Assembly: GCA_029933125.1 (NCBI GenBank)
Contig: JAOZOU010000003.1
Location: forward strand, 124,001-188,000
DNA length: 64,000 nt
Direction: 5' to 3'
DNA from: a bacterium
GTDB lineage: Bacteria; Arandabacterota; Arandabacteria; Arandabacterales; Arandabacteraceae
The stretch's first letter is position 1, and every line of letters begins with the position of its first letter. Below the pieces are notes generated by a model that saw only the letters and a list, made by a program, of their open reading frames with translations, was not told the DNA's origin and did not search any database. The position numbers and the translations under genes are program-made. Below, piece after piece: positions 45,201 to 54,263 of the stretch.

Positions 45201-45569
45201 TATACAATAATAGCTAGATGCGGTGAACTCGAGAGCACTTTCGAGACTTCCATACCAATAGTGGAGCCTGTGGAGTTCACTTTGGAAGCTTCACCATCAT
45301 CAATCAGTGGCTCAGCCGGTGGGGAGATTTCGGTATGGGCATATCTTGAGGATGATACGAACACTCTTCCTATAACAGGTGCTACGGTACAATTCAGCAT
45401 TGATGGTGCCGGATCGCTAGCCACCTTCTACGATGTAACTGACGAATATGGTCTGGCGACAACAACCCTAACAATACCACCTGGCACAGCCAGTGGAACA
45501 ACAACGGTGACTGGTAAGGTATGGATGACGAGCGAGCAAGCAAGTGTTGAGATAACCATAAACCCATAG
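42210..45569 (+). CDS. Giant lipoprotein with about eleven Ig-like (Big-type) domains
   Basis: About 1,119 residues. ATG at 42210 follows GGGGG by eight bases. The signal peptide ends in a lipobox (LSVLQC, Cys about 23). From residue about 45 onward there are about eleven consecutive units of 90-110 residues with the invasin-type Ig pattern (IAADGFSSQRVVAKLVSEDN, VTIDFTTSDGTI, GEAEAILVSP, EATVIASF). Several neighbouring repeats are similar to each other, pointing to tandem duplication. It starts 22 bases after pilQ, so it is part of the pilMNOPQ transcript. A long rod-like surface adhesin or a partner of the secretin is likely; no catalytic site is visible. Confidence 0.82.
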   Translation: MNRKQRGIVVIGLAMVILSVLQCAEKEGPVNPYIESEPPQYVIEYVQVNPGRVNPGETAAVEAKVTDLDGAPVSNYKVVFDVDAGTILSPVLTNNQGIASTTFHAPTTSQRVELVASGDGAVPKKVFIQVGEGALSVSPQSILADGLATCDLEVELIDSDGNPIEGASVAWSSGHGTITDATYTTDESGIATARLVSEANTTDILATVQAQISYGDVSYAEIAYVEMRGVSVLLSAEPSEMPADGVSVASVTAQLLETTSNAPISDVDVYFGTTLGSIEGKATTNEAGMANVYLMSSTIPGVAQVSATYGGIQSFTYVTFGNLNLSLEASATRVVGDGVSGVNLTATLVTQDNTPIAGVPIAFSTTDGIIASSALTDNSGRATVTLTSPNHPGQATVTASFNQGVTASILIEFIDVEISLEVSNPRIAADGFSSQRVVAKLVSEDNNPVSGVTIDFTTSDGTITTKSLTDAMGEAEAILVSPTYPCEATVIASFANRKEDTAHVTFLGLNLDLEADLSRMVANASTQDIEAILTTEDGTPVGGATIAFSTTSGIVTASAVTDEYGKASAVLTSATTSGVATVTASYLDYDNTIEISFETPIVSLKAVPVVVAASPSNSILLTAYVTFADGEPVPDNTPVVFTTTEGNLSLSTASTESGIADVLLWGTGVANENVEVSASVAGSQATTLVAFTPDEPAEIKAYATPDTIPGDGSAPATIVAEVKDSYGNYVEDGTVVNFSVTSGNGIVSSTGFTSGGIATAQFLPTGGGNIATVEASTPGGPSDEVVLIMTSGKTGTIVADPDTAWIGVAATGVTSQVTVVAHVYDAKGSPVEDGTSVTFTIDHGPGGGEFIDDEANGYGPVTKSTLDGMTSVNVTSGTLPGTIVLKIEADSASAALTRIGIAAGPPDSIFITTGDIKRSGSGGAYVLCISGFVRDKYNNPVADGNVVYWTLDRSDIGIIDPEGYTGAGFPCVECGGVSTKGVAHACLVFPTSSMTKGYTIIARCGELESTFETSIPIVEPVEFTLEASPSSISGSAGGEISVWAYLEDDTNTLPITGATVQFSIDGAGSLATFYDVTDEYGLATTTLTIPPGTASGTTTVTGKVWMTSEQASVEITINP

Positions 45570-45591
45570 TTTTCAAGGGGGAGAATTTGAT

Positions 45592-46356
45592 ATGAAGCAC
45601 TTCATCCTAACCATAGTGATCGGCGCACTTATGATTCCGGCTGTCTCACTCTGTGCGAGCGCTGGCAACCCAGCAGTCACCATAGGCAAAGATACCTATG
45701 GATTCACTCTCGAGGGTGAGGAGCAAATCAAACGCCTCGATGGTGAGACACTTAGGTCGAGAAGGTACGATGGTAAGATAATCTGGGGTATGACTGAGCG
45801 CCTCGACGTCTATGCCAGACTCGGTGCAAGCGATCTCAGGGTTGAGAATCCAGACTATCCTAAGTTCAAGACAGCTCCTAGGAGCATGACCTGGGGTGGC
45901 GGCTTACGCTACATGCTCGCTGAGTCAAGCGAGCCTTCAATCGCCGCTTATGTTGATGTCCAGCTGCTCACATTCAAGGCAAAGGCTTCGAGGGATGTCG
46001 AGAAGACTATTACGTACAATGGCTGGCCTGAGACCTATTTCGAGCATCATCTTACCACGTACAGATACAGGGAATTTCAGTTCAGCTTCATAACCATATG
46101 GCATCATGAGACTTTCTCACCTTATTGTGGTTTCGCCCTCACCAATGTCTTTGGACATGTTGACAGGCGAGTCACAAGCGATGTTTGGGAGGGTGTGACT
46201 GAGGAAGGCAATGACTTCAGAGAATATGGTATCCCCGAAGCCGTATTAGGTGTAGATATTGATCTTGGTGGGACTGGAAGATTTAGCCTTGAGTTCCGCA
46301 TAAGTGATGATTCGGATGTTTCCTACTTCATCGGGGTAAGTGAGCTAACCCGGTGA
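45592..46356 (+). CDS. Small outer-membrane beta-barrel-like protein of unknown function
   Basis: 254 residues with a clear signal peptide (about 1-24). The rest alternates polar and hydrophobic residues in short strands (KIIWGMTERLDVYARLG, MTWGGGLRYMLA, SIAAYVDVQLLTFKA, REFQFSFITIWHHETF, FSLEFRISDD), the usual look of an 8-12 strand outer-membrane barrel. I do not recognise the family. It lies 22 bases after the Ig-like lipoprotein and before a strong terminator, so it is the last gene of the pilM operon and may anchor or export the lipoprotein. Confidence 0.6.
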   Translation: MKHFILTIVIGALMIPAVSLCASAGNPAVTIGKDTYGFTLEGEEQIKRLDGETLRSRRYDGKIIWGMTERLDVYARLGASDLRVENPDYPKFKTAPRSMTWGGGLRYMLAESSEPSIAAYVDVQLLTFKAKASRDVEKTITYNGWPETYFEHHLTTYRYREFQFSFITIWHHETFSPYCGFALTNVFGHVDRRVTSDVWEGVTEEGNDFREYGIPEAVLGVDIDLGGTGRFSLEFRISDDSDVSYFIGVSELTR

Positions 46357-46366
46357 TTTAGTGAGG

Positions 46367-46396
46367 TTGACATAGTCCGTGCCTTATTATTACAAT
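46367..46396 (+). promoter_or_regulatory. Sigma-70-type promoter for the rsmD operon, overlapping a terminator
   Basis: TTGACA (46367-46372) and TACAAT (46391-46396) are 18 bases apart. The -10 box covers the loop and part of the descending arm of the terminator at 46376-46411. A transcript starting near 46403 would contain only the end of that arm and could not form the hairpin. Confidence 0.6.
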
Positions 46397-46411
46397 AAGG
46401 CACGGATTTTT
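46376..46411 (+). terminator. Rho-independent terminator ending the pilM operon
   Basis: Thirteen-base perfect arms (46376-46388 and 46394-46406) enclose a five-base loop and are followed by TTTTT. Confidence 0.92.
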
Positions 46412-46424
46412 ATATGGGGCTAGA

Positions 46425-46985
46425 ATGAAGATAATAGCAGGTAAATTTAAGGGCATAAGGATACAGGCTCCACGAGGATTGCTCTCGCGCCCTCCACTTG
46501 CGGTCATTCGTGAAGCCATCTTCAACATAATTGGAAGGGAAGTCGAAGGCAAAACCGTCCTGGATCTTTTTGCAGGAAGTGGATCTCTTGGAATAGAGGC
46601 TCTAAGCAGAGGCGCTTCCCAGGCACACTTCGTTGATCATTCACGGCGCTGTGTCGAGATGATCAAACGCAATCTTTCTCGGCTCAATGCCTCTTCGCTT
46701 TCCCAGGTTACGCGGAAGGATGCTATCGACTTTGTTCGGGGTTGGGAAGGACAGGCCTTTGATATTATCTTCATCGATCCCCCCTTCCTATCAGGTCAGG
46801 TCGCTCACACGCTTGAAGCTCTCGAGCATTCCAAGGCTGCAGCAGGTAATAGTTTGATCGTCGCGCGTTTGCACTGGCGTGAGGAATTCCCTCTTTCGGA
46901 GCCTTATGAACTTCTAAGAAGGCGCAAGTTTGGCGAAAGTGTGGTGTTGATTGGTATGCGAGCACAAGATGGGGGGAACGCTTGA
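46425..46985 (+). CDS. rsmD: 16S rRNA (guanine966-N2)-methyltransferase RsmD
   Basis: 186 residues, the usual length. It methylates G966 of 16S rRNA in the 30S subunit using SAM. The N-terminus MKIIAGKFKGIRIQAPRG is standard; the SAM loop is LDLFAGSGSLGIEALSRGA (about 46-64) and the catalytic motif IIFIDPPF (about 112-119) is the N6/N2-amine type DPPF. It overlaps coaD by four bases, a pairing seen in many bacteria. Confidence 0.94.
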   Translation: MKIIAGKFKGIRIQAPRGLLSRPPLAVIREAIFNIIGREVEGKTVLDLFAGSGSLGIEALSRGASQAHFVDHSRRCVEMIKRNLSRLNASSLSQVTRKDAIDFVRGWEGQAFDIIFIDPPFLSGQVAHTLEALEHSKAAAGNSLIVARLHWREEFPLSEPYELLRRRKFGESVVLIGMRAQDGGNA

Positions 46986-47473
46986 GAATAGGAGTCTACG
47001 CTGGAACCTTCGATCCAGTTACCAATGGTCATCTCGACATACTCAGGCGCAGTCTGCAAATTTTTGACAAGGTTATTGTTGCCGTTGCTGAGTCAACTCC
47101 CAAGGATACCTTTTTCAGTCTTAAAGAAAGGGTGCAGATGCTGGAGGACGCCACCTCAGAAATTGAAAATGTTGAGGTTATTCCTTTCTCCGGGTTGCTA
47201 GTTGATTTTGCTCGCAAAGTTGGAGCTGTTGCAGTCGTGCGCGGGTTACGAGTGGTTTCAGACTTTGAATACGAATTTCAAATGGCTCTTATGAATCGTA
47301 GATTGAGTGATGAAGTCGAGACGGTTTTCCTCATGCCCAGTGAGGAGTACACCTACCTGAGTTCATCACTTGTCATGGAGATCGCTGCCGCAGGTGGCGA
47401 TATAAGTCACTTTGTGCCAGACGTTGTTACAGAAAGGTTAGGTGAGCGACTAAAGCGACGGGGTCGGAAATGA
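46982..47473 (+). CDS. coaD: Phosphopantetheine adenylyltransferase
   Basis: 163 residues. It transfers AMP from ATP to 4'-phosphopantetheine in coenzyme A synthesis. The nucleotidyltransferase signature GTFDPVTNGHLDILRR (about 8-23, with the T/HxGH motif as TNGH), VAESTPKDTFFSLKERVQML, VVRGLRVVSDFEYEFQMALMN and YLSSSLVMEIAA are all present. The start is a TTG that shares bases with the rsmD stop (TTGA). Confidence 0.95.
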   Translation: MRIGVYAGTFDPVTNGHLDILRRSLQIFDKVIVAVAESTPKDTFFSLKERVQMLEDATSEIENVEVIPFSGLLVDFARKVGAVAVVRGLRVVSDFEYEFQMALMNRRLSDEVETVFLMPSEEYTYLSSSLVMEIAAAGGDISHFVPDVVTERLGERLKRRGRK

Positions 47474-48462
47474 TACGCGCTATGGAAGCAATCTGGGAAA
47501 GAGCTAAATCCAGGCGTGCTCGTATAGTGCTTCCTGAAGCAGATGATGAGAGGATTGTTGAGGCTGCCTGGCGTGCCGCAAGAGAAGGTCTGGCACATCC
47601 TGTCCTGGTTGGGAAGCGGAATGAGGTGGAAAACATTGCAAAATCTTCCAAAATAGAACTTCAGGGAGTGGAAGTGGTTGATCCTGAGCAGAGTCCCAAT
47701 CTCAGCACCTATGCTTCACACCTTTATCAACGCAGGAAACACAAAGGGATGAAAGAGGCCGAAGCTCTTGCACTTGCCAGGAAGCCCCTGTATTTTGCGG
47801 CCTTAATGCTCGCCAACAAAGATGCTGATGGTTTCGTCGGGGGTGCAGCCACAACTACGGCAGACATCCTGAGGGCTTTGATCTGGTGCGTTGGAACTGA
47901 AGAGGGCGTGACATGTGTTTCTAGTTGTTTCCTCATGGTCGTTGGCCACGGATCTGAGGAGCGTATCTATATTTTCGCTGACCCGAGTGTTATTCCCGAT
48001 CCAGATCCAACTCAGCTTGCTAGCATAGCCATAGCCTCTGCAAGGACACTTTTGCGCCTCACTGGGATCGAGCCACTTGTGGCGATGCTTTCATTTTCAA
48101 CTAAGGGGAGTGCCTGCCACCCATCGGTTGAGAAGGTGATTGAGGCCACGCGAATTGCTAAGCAGAACGAACCCACCCTAAGAATAGATGGTGAGCTCCA
48201 GGCTGATGCAGCGATTGTTCCGGAGGTAGCTAAGCGCAAGGCACCTGACAGCGATGTCGCAGGTCGCGCCAACGTGCTCGTTTTTCCAAATCTTGATGCT
48301 GCCAACATAAGTTATAAGCTTGTTGAGCGCCTTGCCGGAGCTCATGCCATTGGTCCCCTCCTTCAAGGTCTTGCCAGACCAGCCAGCGATCTTTCACGTG
48401 GCTGTTGTGCTGAGGATGTCGTCAATACGATTGCTCTGACGGCTGCGCAGTCGTCGGCTTAG
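47470..48462 (+). CDS. pta: Phosphate acetyltransferase (phosphotransacetylase)
   Basis: 330 residues, the short form without N-terminal regulatory domains. It interconverts acetyl-CoA and acetyl phosphate. Typical stretches are ARIVLPEADDERIVEAA (about 17-33), GFVGGAATTTADILRA, MLSFSTKGSACHPSVEKV, LQADAAIVPEVAKRKAPDS and GPLLQGLARPASDLSRGC. The partner kinase-like gene at 19.3 kb has altered motifs, which makes the acetate branch in this organism worth examining. ATG at 47470 overlaps the coaD stop. A phosphate butyryltransferase role cannot be excluded by eye. Confidence 0.88.
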   Translation: MIRAMEAIWERAKSRRARIVLPEADDERIVEAAWRAAREGLAHPVLVGKRNEVENIAKSSKIELQGVEVVDPEQSPNLSTYASHLYQRRKHKGMKEAEALALARKPLYFAALMLANKDADGFVGGAATTTADILRALIWCVGTEEGVTCVSSCFLMVVGHGSEERIYIFADPSVIPDPDPTQLASIAIASARTLLRLTGIEPLVAMLSFSTKGSACHPSVEKVIEATRIAKQNEPTLRIDGELQADAAIVPEVAKRKAPDSDVAGRANVLVFPNLDAANISYKLVERLAGAHAIGPLLQGLARPASDLSRGCCAEDVVNTIALTAAQSSA

Positions 48463-48473
48463 GCTTCTGTTCC

Positions 48474-50890
<2,417 letters not shown>

Positions 50891-50891
50891 A

Positions 50892-51953
50892 ATGGTTCTT
50901 GGGCTTGTGCTTTCAGATATTTTCTCAAACAAGCAACTCGTTGGTTTGCTCACAGAGGTTGACACCGAAAGGCTCAAGGAGGCTCCTCTGGATTATCTTT
51001 CAAGCATTCTTGGTGTAAGTGAGGAGAAAATGCGAGAACTAACACTCACTTTCGAGGAAGCCAGGGGAGTACTTGAAGATCTCGAGAAGAATGGCTGTGG
51101 TTTGATAACTATCGATGATGAAAAGTATCCGAGGCTACTTAGAGAGACATCCAGCCCACCGTGTCTGCTCTTCTACAAGGGCAATCTCGATTTACTTACC
51201 TCCCGATCAATTGCCATAGTTGGCTCGCGTAAGCCTTCACTTGCTGGAGTGAAAATCGCTAGGAACCTGGCTTTTGAGCTTGCTCAGAAGGGATTTGTTA
51301 TCGTCAGCGGGCTGGCACGTGGGATTGACACTGCTGCACATAAGGGTGCACTCGAGGCAGGTGGAGCTACGGTTGCAGTTTTGGGAACCGGAATCGATAG
51401 GGTATATCCGTCTGAGAACCAAGAGCTGGCTGAAGATATTTCAAGACGAGGTCTTCTCATCGCGGAATATCCGCCGGGGGTTCCACCTTTGAAGCAGAAC
51501 TTTCCTCAGAGAAACCGAATAATAAGTGGATTGTGTCTCGGTACGGTTGTAGTAGAGGCCGGTAAGAGCAGTGGTGCGCTGATTACAGCTGGCTTTGCGC
51601 TCGAGGAGAACCGTGAGGTTTTTGCAGTGCCCTGCTCGCCACTGGCTTCGCAAAGTGGTGGTGTAAACCGTCTCCTCAAAGAGGGCGCCACACTCGTTGA
51701 GTGTGCCGATGACATTGTCAAAGAAATTGCACCCCAGTGTGGAGGCTTAAGATATCAGCAAGATCAGGTTCAGGTACCTGTTGAACCCGACCAGCGGCAG
51801 ATAATGGAGCTTCTCTCAAATGTGCCAGCTCATGTTGATGAGATTGCTAGAGCTGTAGGACTGGGGTCAGCCAAGACACTTGCTCTGCTTTTCGAGCTTG
51901 AAACCAGAGGATTTGTCAAATCCCTTCCTGGAAAGTTCTATGTCAGACAGTAA
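50892..51953 (+). CDS. dprA: DNA-processing protein DprA
   Basis: 353 residues from ATG at 50892, ten bases after AAAGGAG; an in-frame ATG at 50868, inside obgE, is also possible. DprA loads RecA on incoming single-stranded DNA during transformation. The Rossmann core shows IAIVGSRKPSLAGVKIARNL (about 108), FVIVSGLARGIDTAAHKGAL, VAVLGTGIDRVYPSENQEL, FPQRNRIISGL and EAGKSSGALITA. A winged-helix C-terminal domain (VDEIARAVGLGSAKTLALLF) is present. With the ComEA-like gene and the type IV pilus it completes a natural-transformation set, although comEC and comF are outside this window. Confidence 0.94.
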   Translation: MVLGLVLSDIFSNKQLVGLLTEVDTERLKEAPLDYLSSILGVSEEKMRELTLTFEEARGVLEDLEKNGCGLITIDDEKYPRLLRETSSPPCLLFYKGNLDLLTSRSIAIVGSRKPSLAGVKIARNLAFELAQKGFVIVSGLARGIDTAAHKGALEAGGATVAVLGTGIDRVYPSENQELAEDISRRGLLIAEYPPGVPPLKQNFPQRNRIISGLCLGTVVVEAGKSSGALITAGFALEENREVFAVPCSPLASQSGGVNRLLKEGATLVECADDIVKEIAPQCGGLRYQQDQVQVPVEPDQRQIMELLSNVPAHVDEIARAVGLGSAKTLALLFELETRGFVKSLPGKFYVRQ

Positions 51954-53070
51954 TTCCAAGAAGCCTCAAGTCTGGATTGAGCAATCTCTTTCCTACTCAT
52001 TTGAGGCTATTCGCGAAGCGGTTGACAAGGCGATTTCGTTCTTTCTCAGAGATGAGGATGTTTCAGGCTGTCGTATTCTCGTCAAACCCAATCTCCTATC
52101 TGCAAGGCAACCTGAGAGAGGTGTGACAACCCATCCAACTGTTGTTGAGGCGGTGATTGATAATTTCCAGGCTAAGGGAGCAGTTGTTGCAGTTGGCGAT
52201 AGTCCGGCTGGTGCAGTGGCAGGCTTGGAGAGGGTCTGGCGGGAGACCGGACTCTTAGAGGTCTGTAAGAGAAGGGCTGTGACGCTTCTCAATTTTGAGG
52301 CGAGCGGATGGACTGAGAAGCGGATAGATGGTAGAAAATATAGGATTGCAAGGTACCTTTCGGAGTATGACAGAATCGTGAACTTAGCCAAAGCCAAGAC
52401 CCATGTTCTCACAGTGCTTACAGGCTGCGTCAAGAATACCTTCGGATGTGTGCCTGGTTTCATAAAATCTTTTCACCACCTTGAGAATCCTTCCCCTGAT
52501 GCTATGGCTAGAGTCTTGGTGGATGTTTTCGAGCTTGTGAGCCCATGGCTCAGCATTCTTGACGCAGTCGTCGCAATGGACGGACACGGACCTTCCTCTG
52601 GCAGGATACGCCATCTTGGTTTCATTGCTGCAAGCCGAGATGCAGTTGCTGTCGATGCTGTTTTTGCCTCGATAGTGGGGATAAAGCCTCTTTCAGTCCC
52701 GACTACAAAGGAGGCCTATACCAGGGGTATCGGCGAGGCAGATCTTCGAAACATTGAGGTAAGAGGGGCTTCCATCGATGGCTTAAGGATTCGTGATTTT
52801 GAGATACCCAGCAACTGGAAATTCAGGCTCATTCCGCAAGCTCTTTCAAGGCTTGTTTCAAGATTCGTTTGGGTTCGACCTGAGATAACTGAAAGGTGCA
52901 CCGCATGTGGTTTGTGTGAGAGGGTTTGTGCTGCAAAGGCCATTAGAAAGATCAAAGGCAGACCAATGGTCATTGATGAGGTGTGCGTCAGCTGCCTTTG
53001 TTGCCATGAGATCTGCCCCAATGGTGCCATAGATCTCAGGAGAAGCTGGTTGGCTAGGTTCCTAAAGTGA
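51940..53070 (+). CDS. DUF362 protein with C-terminal 2x[4Fe-4S] ferredoxin domain
   Basis: 376 residues; ATG at 51940 follows GGAAAG by five bases and overlaps dprA by 14. The DUF362 domain fills about 1-300 (ILVKPNLLSARQPERGVTTH, AVGDSPAGAVAGLERVWRET, VDAVFASIVGIKPLSVP). The tail carries two clusters of iron-sulphur ligands, CTACGLCERVC and CVSCLCCHEIC (about 323-367), each followed by a further Pro or Ala stretch as in bacterial ferredoxins. DUF362 proteins are uncharacterised oxidoreductase-like proteins, so the reaction is unknown. The lipid acyltransferase gene starts in its stop codon. Confidence 0.82.
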   Translation: MSDSNSKKPQVWIEQSLSYSFEAIREAVDKAISFFLRDEDVSGCRILVKPNLLSARQPERGVTTHPTVVEAVIDNFQAKGAVVAVGDSPAGAVAGLERVWRETGLLEVCKRRAVTLLNFEASGWTEKRIDGRKYRIARYLSEYDRIVNLAKAKTHVLTVLTGCVKNTFGCVPGFIKSFHHLENPSPDAMARVLVDVFELVSPWLSILDAVVAMDGHGPSSGRIRHLGFIAASRDAVAVDAVFASIVGIKPLSVPTTKEAYTRGIGEADLRNIEVRGASIDGLRIRDFEIPSNWKFRLIPQALSRLVSRFVWVRPEITERCTACGLCERVCAAKAIRKIKGRPMVIDEVCVSCLCCHEICPNGAIDLRRSWLARFLK

Positions 53071-53951
53071 GAAGGGCAACTCCAAAGGACTGGCTTGAGT
53101 ATATAATTGCAAAGCCCTATGTCTGCTTAATGCAGATGCTTCCGTTAAGCGTTGCTTCAAGAGTCGCAAGCTTCATTGGCTATCTTCTCTTCGATGTCAT
53201 ACGCTACCGCAGGGATGTCACACTTGACAACCTCAGGCAATCTCTGGGTCAATTCTACTCCCCTCGTGATCTCATCAAGATTGCAAGAAGAAGCTACAGC
53301 AATTTTGCCCTGCTTATCGCTGACCTTGCAAGATTGCCTTTGGTTGATATGGATTTCATATCACGGCATATCAGGATTAAAGGCTTACGCTTTCTTGATG
53401 ACCTGCGACGGAGAGGGACAGGAGCAGTGCTGGTTACAGGTCACTTCGGCAGCTGGGAGCTTATGGGTTGCACACTTGTTAAGCTTGGCTATCCTGTGGT
53501 CTTTGTCGTGGGCATTCAGCGTAACCCGCTTGTTCAGGATCTTATGAATAGCCTGCGAAGGAAAGCAGGCATAGAGATTATCGAGCGCAAGGCGACACTT
53601 GCAATAGCAAGAAATATCAGGAAAGGCAAGTTTGTGGCAATGCTTTCAGATCAGGATGCAGGTAGAAATGGAATCTTCGTTGACTTCTTTGGAAGACCTG
53701 CTTCAACTCCAAAGGGACCCGCAAGACTTGCTCTCATAGCAAATGCGCCAATAGTTCCTGGCTTTATCATCAGGGAAGACTTGACAAGCTACACTATCAC
53801 AATTGAGAAGCCAATCGAGATCTCCGAAGATAGAAGACCCGCGGTTCGCAATCTTACTCAGACTTACACATCCATCATTGAGGATTTCATAAGAGCCAAG
53901 CCCGACCACTGGCTGTGGTCTCATCGCAGATGGAAGACGAAGCCGGCCTAG
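53067..53951 (+). CDS. Lysophospholipid acyltransferase of the LpxL/HtrB family
   Basis: 294 residues. These enzymes add secondary acyl chains to lipid A precursors or related lipids at the inner membrane. The catalytic H-x4-E motif is GHFGSWE (about 125-131). Other conserved parts are SDQDAGRNGIFVDFFGRPAS, KGPARLALIANAPIVPGF and HWLWSHRRWKTKP at the C-terminus. An N-terminal hydrophobic helix anchors it. The start is a GTG overlapping the previous stop. It implies a lipid A-like outer leaflet. The 3' end overlaps the convergent DUF3467 gene by four bases, and no terminator lies between them. Confidence 0.87.
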   Translation: MRRATPKDWLEYIIAKPYVCLMQMLPLSVASRVASFIGYLLFDVIRYRRDVTLDNLRQSLGQFYSPRDLIKIARRSYSNFALLIADLARLPLVDMDFISRHIRIKGLRFLDDLRRRGTGAVLVTGHFGSWELMGCTLVKLGYPVVFVVGIQRNPLVQDLMNSLRRKAGIEIIERKATLAIARNIRKGKFVAMLSDQDAGRNGIFVDFFGRPASTPKGPARLALIANAPIVPGFIIREDLTSYTITIEKPIEISEDRRPAVRNLTQTYTSIIEDFIRAKPDHWLWSHRRWKTKPA

Positions 53952-54241
53952 AAACCTATGCCACGTGATTTGTCTTCAGTGCCAATTATCTTTATTTCAC
54001 CGAATTTCTCTTCGAAGTTACTCACATTCTTCTCAAGTACCTTGAGAAGATTTTTGACATGCTGAGGGGTCATGATGATTCTTGAATAAACTTTTGTCTT
54101 GGCTAAACCTGGCAGGAATCTACCAAAGTCAATTATGAATTCCGACGGGCTATAGGTTATCATGACCCAATTGGAGTAGATGCCTTCAGCCGCTGGCTCA
54201 CTCAGCTCGACTTTGATCTGCTGTGGTTGCCGCTTTTCCAT
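53948..54241 (-). CDS. DUF3467 family protein
   Basis: 97 residues. The whole length matches the compact DUF3467 family: the N-terminal VELSEPAAEGIYSNWVMITY, EFIIDFGRFLPGLAKTKVYS (about 33-52), then RIIMTPQHVKNLLKVLEKNV. These small soluble proteins have no known reaction and are common near regulatory or metabolic genes. The gene is 22 bases downstream of the M6 protease gene on the same strand, so the two may form a small operon. Confidence 0.85.
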   Translation of the reverse strand: MEKRQPQQIKVELSEPAAEGIYSNWVMITYSPSEFIIDFGRFLPGLAKTKVYSRIIMTPQHVKNLLKVLEKNVSNFEEKFGEIKIIGTEDKSRGIGF

Positions 54242-54263
54242 AGATCACACCCCTTCCGTAGTA

